Shown: piece by piece, positions 1 through 6,018 of the stretch | Layout of the letters: each line of letters opens with the position of its first letter | How positions within the stretch are numbered: position 1 is the first letter of the stretch | Assembly (NCBI GenBank): GCA_023265785.1 | Contig: JAHFSL010000081.1 | Coordinates: 1-8,339, forward strand | Direction: 5' to 3' | Origin: Candidatus Coatesiibacteriota bacterium | GTDB taxonomy: Bacteria > Oederibacteriota > CAKKQC01 | Length of the DNA: 8,339 bases | The notes under the pieces: generated by a model | Seen by the model: the letters and a program-made list of their open reading frames with translations, nothing else | What the model was told of the DNA's origin: nothing | Databases searched by the model: none | Program-made: the position numbers and the translations under genes

Positions 1-3000
1 GTTCACGATCACCGGCTTCTACGGCGTGGTCTGCGCGCCAACCCAGGTGTCCAACACCGCGTACGTGGCGGTCATGAACACCTGCGGGGTGTTTGCGGAT
101 GGCGTGAGCAACGCGGTGGGGAACCTGGTCCAGCCGGCGAGCGTGAACCTGACGGTGGTGAAGAACCAGGTGCCCGGCACACCCGGTGTCGGAAGCCTGG
201 TTTCCTATCAGATTGTTGTGACGAACTTCGGCTCTGCCACTGTAACGGCGCTGACCGTGACGGACACGATTTCGCCGGTGGTGGGCATCTCGGGTACCAG
301 TGCGGACCAGCCCGCGGGTTGGTCCGCATCCACGGTGATCGGCGGGGCCTCCGCGACCCGGTTCGACTGGAGCCGCGCGGGCTTCACCTTCAACCCCGGG
401 ACGTCGCTGACCTTCACCATCACGGGGAACGTCGGCACGATCTGCGTGGCGACGACGGTGTCGAACACGGCCTTCATCGCCGCCACAACTGACTGCGCGG
501 TGACCACGCTTCAGGCGGTGGCCAGCGGGTTTACGCTGGCGGCGCCGACGCTGTCCTATACAGCCGTCAAGTTCCTGGCCTCCACCGGCGGCGTGGGGGC
601 GCCCGTGACTTACGCCATCGTGGTGACGAACACCGGTCAGGCAACCATCACCACGCTCACGGTGACCGACACGATCTCGCCGATCGTGGTGAGCGGAACC
701 GCGACCGAAGCCAGCGGCTTCTCGACGCCGGTGGTGACGGGCGGGGCGTCGGCGACCCGGTTTGACTGGGTGAGTGGCGCAGGCCTGCTCTTCAACCCGG
801 GCACCTCACTGACCTTTACGATCACCGGCAGGTACGGGCTGGTGTGTGCGGCGAGCCAGGTTTCCAGTACCGGGTTTGTGGTGGCGGGCATTGCCTGCTC
901 GCAGACGACCGCCGTCACCAATGCCGTGGGCAACCTAGTCCAGCCGCCCACCGCCGGGTTGACGGTGGTGACCAACCAGGTCCCGGCGTCACCGGTCATC
1001 GGCGGCGTCCTGACCTACCAGGTGGTGGTCGTCAACAACGGTACGGCAACGCTGACGGATCTCACCGTGACCGACACGGTTTCGCCGGTCCTGCTGGGCC
1101 CGGCCGGGGACCAACCGGCCGGGTTTGCGGCGGCGACCGTGACGGGCGGGGCCTCGGCCACCCGGTTTGACTGGATCCGCACCGGGTTCACCATGACGCC
1201 GGGAACCACCTACACCTTCACCATCACGGGGACGGTCGGGACGCTCTGCATCGCACAGGCCGTGACCAACACGGGCTTCATCACGGGAACCTCGGACTGC
1301 GGGGTCACGATTCAGCAGGCCGCCGCCGGCGGGTTCACCCTGGCCCCGCCGACCCTTTCGTACACGGCGGCCACCCTGCTGTCCTCTGCCGGCGGCGTGG
1401 GGAGTGCCGTGACCTATGTGCTGGTGGTGACGAATACGGGCAGTGCGACCATTACGACGCTGTCGGTGACGGATACGGTCGGGGCCGTGGTGGTGGGGGC
1501 GGTTGCGGACCAGCCGGCGGGCTGGGCGGGTGCGACGGTGACGGGCGGCGTGTCGGCCACGCGATTCGACTGGAGCCGGAATGGGTTTTCCTTCCCCCCC
1601 GGAGGCACCCTCACCTTCACGATCACCGGCAGGTACGGGCTGGTGTGCGGGGCGACCCAGGTTTCGAATACGGGCTTTGTGACGGCGGGGACGCCGTGCG
1701 GATTGTCCGCTTCGTTCACCAATGCCGTGGGCAACCTGGTCCAGCCGCCGGTCACGGCGTGGACCACGGTCCTCCAGCAGGCCCCGGCGGCGCCCGGCAC
1801 CGGGGATGTCGTCACCTACCGCATCATGGTGGCCAACACGGGAACCGCGACCCTGACCGGTCTCACGGTGGCGGACACGGTTGCCGCGGCGGTGATGCCG
1901 CCCTATACCACGGACCAACCGGTGGGTTGGGGGGTGCCGATCATTGCGGATGCGCCGGGCACCGGGACCCGGTTTGCGTGGAGCGCCGGGCCGGACCTGA
2001 ATCCCGGGCAGGTCTTCACATTTACCATCTCCGGCACGGTGGGGACGGCCTGTGTGCCGACCGGGTCCTCCAGCACCGGGTATGTCACCGCCACCCCGCC
2101 ATGTGGGGTCGTGCTGACCTCCTTCACGAATGCCTCCGGCTTCTTCCTGCCTGCCCCGGTGGCATCCCTTGCGGTCTTCGCCACGCAGTTGACCGGCGGG
2201 GGGGTGGGGGATCCCGTGACCTACCGGCTGGTGGTCACCAACACGGGCGGGGCCACCCTGCCGTCCCTGGCGCTGTCCGATACCATCAGCCCTGTCGTGG
2301 TGAACGCCACCTCGGATCAGCCGGTCGGCTGGGCGGCCGCCGTGGTCACGGGGACCGGATCGGGCACCCGGTATGACTGGGCCAATGCCTCTCTGGTGTT
2401 CCTGCCGGGTGCCTCGCTGACCTTCACGATTACGGGGAATATTGGCGCGGTCTGTGGCAACGCGATTGTTTCCACCACGGCCTATGCCGCGGCCACAACG
2501 GTGTGTTCGGTCGCGGGGGCGTTCGCCAATGCGACGCAGTTCACCGTGCCCGGTCCCGTCGCGGGCCTCGCGGTCAGCGTCTCGCATGCACCCGCCTCCC
2601 CGGCCGGCGGGACCCCCGTCACCTACCTGATCGTGGCCCAGAACACCGGAACGGCCACGCTGACCTCCCTCACGCTGGCCGAAACACTTCCCGCGGCAGT
2701 GGCCTTTACGGGTGAGGTGCATCCGGGGGGGCTGGCGCACACCAATCCTTCCGGGGCCCTGCATGTCTGGTCGGGAGCCGTCTCGCTCGTACCTGGCGCC
2801 GTGGTGACGGTCAGCGTGACTGGCACCGTGGCGTGTTCGGGGGGGACGGTCTCCACCACCGTCGCCGGCTCGGCCGGGTGGATCTGCGGGAGCGTGGCGG
2901 GTCAGGGCGGGGACGCGTTCGTCATGCCCCTGCCGGGCGCACTGGTTGCGGCTGTGGCGGCCCCAACCCCGGTCTCGGGGGGGCAGTGGTTCGCCGTGTC

Positions 3001-5968
3001 CCTGACCGTGACCAACACCGGCGGGTCGGATGTGACGGGGATCACGGCCACGGCGTTCGTCGCACCGGGTGCAGGGCTGGTGGCCTGGGAGACGGGCGCA
3101 CTGCCCCCGGGTCCCATCACGCTGGTGCCGGGTTCGGCGCAAACATTCCAGTGGACCTACTCGGCGACCGCGGCAGGCTCCGTGACCTGGACCCTGACCG
3201 CCAACGGTGTGACATGCGGGGGATCCGTGTTGGGAGCGGCCCAGGTTGCGACGACCGTGCAGGTGCCCGCCGGGTTGGCGGTGGCGGTGGCGCAAATACC
3301 GACGCCCGTTTCGGTGGGGCAATCGTTCTGGGTGACAGTGACGGTGACCAATACCGGGCAGGCCCCGGCCACGGGCGTGACGCCGGTGGTGCCGTTGGTG
3401 AACGGACCGGGGAACGCGACCCTGGTCGGGGGGCCGTTCCCGACCGCACCGCTCACGCTGGCCGGAGGTGCTTCCGTCACCTTTACCTATACGTTTACGG
3501 CTTCGACTGCGGGCGGAATCTCCCTGACGACGACCGTGACCGGTGTGGATGGAAACTCCGGAAGCCCGATCTCGATGGGGCCGGTGACCTCGACCGGGGG
3601 CGCGGTGCAGACCCCCGCCTTCCTCGCCGCCTCCCTCGTGCTGGCGCCGCTCAATCTCGGTGTGGGGCAGGCGGTACTGGTCACCCTGACCGTATCGAAT
3701 ACGGGTCAGGCCGGGGCCACCGCCACCCTGCCTGCCGGCCCTCAGGTGTGGGGGAGCGGGTCCTTGGCCTTCCTGGCCGGGCCCAATCCTGTCTTCCCTG
3801 CGGCCATTGCGGGGGGCTCCTTCCAGGTCTTCACCTGGTCCTACACCGGTTCCGCGCTGGGCCAGGCGGGCCTCACGGTGACGGTGACGGGGCAGGATGC
3901 GAATTCGGGGGCAGCGCTCGCCCCCGCTGTTGCCACCAGCGCCACGGTCGCCATTACACCGCTGGCGGCGCTCAGCGTTGCGGCGGCAGCCTTTCCCGTG
4001 CCGGCGAGCGTGGGGCAGTGGATCACGGTGACCCTGACGGTCACGAACACCGGCGGGACGAACGCCAACGGCGTCCTGCCCGGGATCGTGAACGGATCGG
4101 GCGCTCTCCTGACTCCGGTCAGCGGTCCGCTTCCGACAGGCCCGCTGGTGCTGGTACCGGGAGGGGCGGCGACATTTGTCTGGACCTATTCGGTGGCGGG
4201 TGCGGGGACCCTGTCGCTCGGGCTGACGGCGACGGGTACCGACGCCAACCTGGGGACGCCCCTGTACGCGGCCGCGAACCTGGTGGTGGCGGGTGGATTG
4301 CAGTCTTCCGCGAAGCTCGTGGCCTCCATCGTCCAAATCCCGACCCCTGTTTCCGTCGGGCAGTCATTCCTGGTGACGGTCACCGTGACGAACACCGGCC
4401 AGGCCACGGCGACAGGCGTGACCGTGCCGGTGCCGGGAGTGACGGGACCGGGCGGCGCCACCTTCGTGGGTGGGCCGACCCCGGCGGGGCCGGTGAGCCT
4501 GCCGGGCGGCACCTCGGTGACCTTCACCTTTACCTTCACGGCCTCCGCGCCCGGAAGCGTCGCCTTCGCCTCCACGGCGACAGGGGCGGATGCCAATTCG
4601 GGCCGGGCCCTGACCACGGGCACCGTGACCGGAGGCGTCGGCTTCGTCCAGTCGGCCGCGAACCTGGTCGCAGCCGTGGCGGTCATCCCCGGCCAGATGT
4701 CGAGCGGCCAGCCGTTCTGGGTGACGGTGACGGTGACCAATACGGGGGGGGCGGCGGCCAGCGGGGTGGTCGTCTCCCCGCCGTTCGTGTCCGGGCCCGG
4801 CGGCGCCACGCTGGTCGGGGGTCCGTTCCCGCCCGGGCCGCTCACGGTGGGGGCCGGCGCCTCCATCGTCTTTACCTTCACCTATACGGCCGGGACAGCG
4901 GGCGTCGTGGGATTCACGCTGACGGTGACGGGCGCCGACGCGAATTCCGGGACCCCGCTGACGACGGGCCCGGCCGTCAACGGCGGGGCCGCCGCGGTGC
5001 AGGTCCCGGCGGTCCTGACGGCCGCGCTGTCCATCTCCGCCACGGCCGTGCAGACCGGCACGCCGGTGCTCGTCATCTTCACCGTTTCAAACTCGGGGAC
5101 CGCCGCCGCCGTGGCCATGCCGTTGCCCCTGCTCTTCCTGTCCGGAACGGGGACCGGCGCGGTGGTCGGACCCACAGGGTTCCCGGTGACCGTCGCCGGG
5201 GGCGCGACGATGACCTTCAGTTGGACCGTGACCGGGCTGACGGCGGCCCCGCTGTCCTTCTCCCTTACGGCGACGGCCCAGGACGCCAACGCGGGGACCC
5301 CGCTGGCGGCATTTGCCGCCGGTGGCCCGCTCCAGGTGTACGCGGTGCCCCAGCCGCCTCTCCTGCGGGTGGTCGCCATCACCACGGCGCCGACGGAAGT
5401 ACATCCCGGCGAGGTGATCACGGTGACCATCATTGTGCGCAACGACGGGTCGGGACCCGCGTTCAATGTAACGCCCACGGCGGTTGGCGTGTCGGGTTCC
5501 TCCGGTGCCACGCCGACCGGGGGGCCATCCCCCGCGACCCTTCCCGTCCTGGCGGCCGGGGCGACGGCGACCTTTACCTACACCTATGTGGCCGGCGGGC
5601 TGGGGTCTGTCGCCTTTACCGCCGGGGCCACGGCGTCCGGTGGGGTGGTGGCGGCGGCGGTGAATTCGGAATTCATGACCATCGCCAGCTTTGGCATCAA
5701 GCCCTCCGACGCGATCGCGGACCCCAATCCATTCTCGCTGTCCAAGGGCGGGGTCCTGACCTTCCGCAACCTGCCCCGCGATTCCACCGTCTGGGTCTTT
5801 ACCATCGCCGGTGAGCAGGTGCGCAAGGCGGCGGTGGACGCGTTCGGGATCGCCAGCTGGGATGGGCGGAATGAGGCGGGGAACCGCGTCATTCCGGCGG
5901 TCTACCTGTTCGTGGTCCAGTCGCCCGGCGCGAAGCGGTTTGTCGGCCGGATCGAGGTGGACCGGTGA
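1..5968 (+). CDS. Giant DUF11/CARDB-repeat surface protein with C-terminal FlgD-Ig/T9SS-like domain (5' partial)
   Basis: The reading frame is open at the left edge (first whole codon at base 2) and stops with TGA at 5966-5968. The true start, signal peptide and an unknown number of repeats lie upstream; the GTG at base 26 is an internal valine, since the residues before it (FTITGFYG) match the repeat consensus. Domain order is one partial and seven full DUF11-like repeats (2-2938), eight CARDB-like repeats (2939-5698), then a terminal Ig-like domain (5699-5965) with NPF and WDGRN motifs. Such proteins are secreted, all-beta, fibre-like surface or adhesin molecules; no enzymatic motif is visible. 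Composition is extreme: rich in Val, Thr, Gly, Ala and Pro, with about seven lysines in 1988 residues, four of them in the last 90. The stop overlaps the start of the downstream PorV-OmpA gene, so the two are probably translated together. Coding status is certain, surface location is likely, and the ligand or exact role is unknown. Confidence 0.95.
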   Translation, partial: FTITGFYGVVCAPTQVSNTAYVAVMNTCGVFADGVSNAVGNLVQPASVNLTVVKNQVPGTPGVGSLVSYQIVVTNFGSATVTALTVTDTISPVVGISGTSADQPAGWSASTVIGGASATRFDWSRAGFTFNPGTSLTFTITGNVGTICVATTVSNTAFIAATTDCAVTTLQAVASGFTLAAPTLSYTAVKFLASTGGVGAPVTYAIVVTNTGQATITTLTVTDTISPIVVSGTATEASGFSTPVVTGGASATRFDWVSGAGLLFNPGTSLTFTITGRYGLVCAASQVSSTGFVVAGIACSQTTAVTNAVGNLVQPPTAGLTVVTNQVPASPVIGGVLTYQVVVVNNGTATLTDLTVTDTVSPVLLGPAGDQPAGFAAATVTGGASATRFDWIRTGFTMTPGTTYTFTITGTVGTLCIAQAVTNTGFITGTSDCGVTIQQAAAGGFTLAPPTLSYTAATLLSSAGGVGSAVTYVLVVTNTGSATITTLSVTDTVGAVVVGAVADQPAGWAGATVTGGVSATRFDWSRNGFSFPPGGTLTFTITGRYGLVCGATQVSNTGFVTAGTPCGLSASFTNAVGNLVQPPVTAWTTVLQQAPAAPGTGDVVTYRIMVANTGTATLTGLTVADTVAAAVMPPYTTDQPVGWGVPIIADAPGTGTRFAWSAGPDLNPGQVFTFTISGTVGTACVPTGSSSTGYVTATPPCGVVLTSFTNASGFFLPAPVASLAVFATQLTGGGVGDPVTYRLVVTNTGGATLPSLALSDTISPVVVNATSDQPVGWAAAVVTGTGSGTRYDWANASLVFLPGASLTFTITGNIGAVCGNAIVSTTAYAAATTVCSVAGAFANATQFTVPGPVAGLAVSVSHAPASPAGGTPVTYLIVAQNTGTATLTSLTLAETLPAAVAFTGEVHPGGLAHTNPSGALHVWSGAVSLVPGAVVTVSVTGTVACSGGTVSTTVAGSAGWICGSVAGQGGDAFVMPLPGALVAAVAAPTPVSGGQWFAVSLTVTNTGGSDVTGITATAFVAPGAGLVAWETGALPPGPITLVPGSAQTFQWTYSATAAGSVTWTLTANGVTCGGSVLGAAQVATTVQVPAGLAVAVAQIPTPVSVGQSFWVTVTVTNTGQAPATGVTPVVPLVNGPGNATLVGGPFPTAPLTLAGGASVTFTYTFTASTAGGISLTTTVTGVDGNSGSPISMGPVTSTGGAVQTPAFLAASLVLAPLNLGVGQAVLVTLTVSNTGQAGATATLPAGPQVWGSGSLAFLAGPNPVFPAAIAGGSFQVFTWSYTGSALGQAGLTVTVTGQDANSGAALAPAVATSATVAITPLAALSVAAAAFPVPASVGQWITVTLTVTNTGGTNANGVLPGIVNGSGALLTPVSGPLPTGPLVLVPGGAATFVWTYSVAGAGTLSLGLTATGTDANLGTPLYAAANLVVAGGLQSSAKLVASIVQIPTPVSVGQSFLVTVTVTNTGQATATGVTVPVPGVTGPGGATFVGGPTPAGPVSLPGGTSVTFTFTFTASAPGSVAFASTATGADANSGRALTTGTVTGGVGFVQSAANLVAAVAVIPGQMSSGQPFWVTVTVTNTGGAAASGVVVSPPFVSGPGGATLVGGPFPPGPLTVGAGASIVFTFTYTAGTAGVVGFTLTVTGADANSGTPLTTGPAVNGGAAAVQVPAVLTAALSISATAVQTGTPVLVIFTVSNSGTAAAVAMPLPLLFLSGTGTGAVVGPTGFPVTVAGGATMTFSWTVTGLTAAPLSFSLTATAQDANAGTPLAAFAAGGPLQVYAVPQPPLLRVVAITTAPTEVHPGEVITVTIIVRNDGSGPAFNVTPTAVGVSGSSGATPTGGPSPATLPVLAAGATATFTYTYVAGGLGSVAFTAGATASGGVVAAAVNSEFMTIASFGIKPSDAIADPNPFSLSKGGVLTFRNLPRDSTVWVFTIAGEQVRKAAVDAFGIASWDGRNEAGNRVIPAVYLFVVQSPGAKRFVGRIEVDR
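2..2938 (+). repeat. Array of eight DUF11-like repeats (first one partial)
   Basis: Unit boundaries, set at the inter-repeat linkers, are 2-139 (partial), 140-544, 545-946, 947-1348, 1349-1747, 1748-2155, 2156-2554 and 2555-2938, about 134 residues each. Each unit opens with a strand pattern of the type VTYxIVVTNTGxATxTxLTVTDT, the DUF11 hallmark. A DQPxGW motif, a TRFDW motif, a PGxxLTFTITG strand and a CX16C cysteine pair follow. The last unit is the most diverged: it has lost DQPxGW and TRFDW but keeps the cysteines. DUF11-type domains are Ig-like extracellular beta-sandwiches that build stalks. Function beyond structure is not shown. Confidence 0.9.
140..1747 (+). repeat. Two copies of a two-domain (about 805 bp) higher-order repeat
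   Basis: DUF11-like units alternate between two subtypes. Units at 140-544 and 947-1348 (type A) begin near LTVVxNQVP and lead into FTLAxPTLSYTA. Units at 545-946 and 1349-1747 (type B) begin PTLSYTA and end TNAVGNLVQP. The NLVQP codons recur at 122, 932 and 1733, periods of 810 and 801 bases. Identity is visible in DNA as well as protein: a 29-base perfect match lies at 818-846 and 1619-1647, 801 bases apart. This supports duplication of a two-domain block. Confidence 0.85.
2939..5698 (+). repeat. Array of eight CARDB-like repeats
   Basis: Units run 2939-3271, 3272-3619, 3620-3967, 3968-4312, 4313-4660, 4661-5011, 5012-5359 and 5360-5698, about 116 residues each and very even in length. Consensus features in order are a PTPVSVGQxFxVTVTVTNTG strand pair, a GPxxATxVGGPxP loop, a GGxxVTFTYTFTA strand, a TVTGxDANSGxPL loop, and usually a short QxxA linker at the unit end. 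This pattern fits CARDB (cell-adhesion-related domain found in bacteria) or a closely related Ig-like fold. Units 2 to 7 keep the DxN(S)G loop; the first and last lack it. Cysteine is absent except for one in the first unit (GVTCGG). The family call is from pattern, not from a profile search. Confidence 0.8.
5699..5965 (+). other. C-terminal FlgD-Ig / T9SS-CTD-like domain of the giant repeat protein
   Basis: The last roughly 89 residues differ from the repeats. They contain ADPNPFS, then GGVLTFRNLP, VWVFTIAGEQVRK, WDGRNEAGNRV (tryptophan codon at 5858), AVYLFVV and a final RIEVDR. This is the pattern of FlgD-type Ig-like domains and of type A C-terminal sorting domains used by the type IX secretion system. 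In T9SS such domains direct export across the outer membrane and surface attachment. Charge rises here (four of the protein's seven lysines), consistent with a separate interaction module. Similar domains also occur in phyla without proven T9SS, so the sorting role is inference. Confidence 0.8.
5954..5958 (+). promoter_or_regulatory. Ribosome binding site for the PorV-OmpA gene
   Basis: GAGGT lies 6 bases before the GTG start at 5965, inside the last codons of the giant repeat gene. It matches five bases of the anti-Shine-Dalgarno complement. Its spacing, together with the 4-base GTGA overlap, supports the GTG start and translational coupling. Confidence 0.65.
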
Positions 5969-6018
5969 GGGGACGCCTGGTGGCCGGCCTCCTGGCGGCG
6001 GCCGTGACGGCGCGTGCC
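5965..6018 (+). other. Signal peptide of the PorV-OmpA fusion protein
   Basis: Residues 1-18 have two arginines (positions 2 and 4), a hydrophobic stretch LVAGLLAAAV and an A-R-A motif before Gly19, a type I signal peptidase site. There is no lipobox cysteine, so it is not a lipoprotein. Confidence 0.75.

Noticed and set aside
26..28. GTG at 26 as the start of the giant gene
   Set aside because: The frame is open upstream to the window edge and the preceding codons encode the conserved FTITG strand of a repeat. No signal peptide follows, so it is an internal valine.
989..4336. A minus-strand open frame of 1115 codons opposite the repeat gene
   Set aside because: The product is dominated by Arg, Gly and His with no domain pattern, and it runs antisense to clearly conserved protein repeats. 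High GC and repeated codon usage keep this frame free of stops. It is a shadow.
1..5698. DNA repeats as a CRISPR array or tandem satellite
   Set aside because: The periods (about 350 and 400 bases, with an 805-base higher order) follow protein domain boundaries, and copies differ mainly at third codon positions. This is domain duplication, not a CRISPR or satellite.
2833..5814. A plus-strand frame of 993 codons overlapping the CARDB-like array
   Set aside because: It is the shifted frame of the repeat gene, rich in Gly, Arg and Asp, lacks recognisable motifs, and has no separate ribosome site that I can support.
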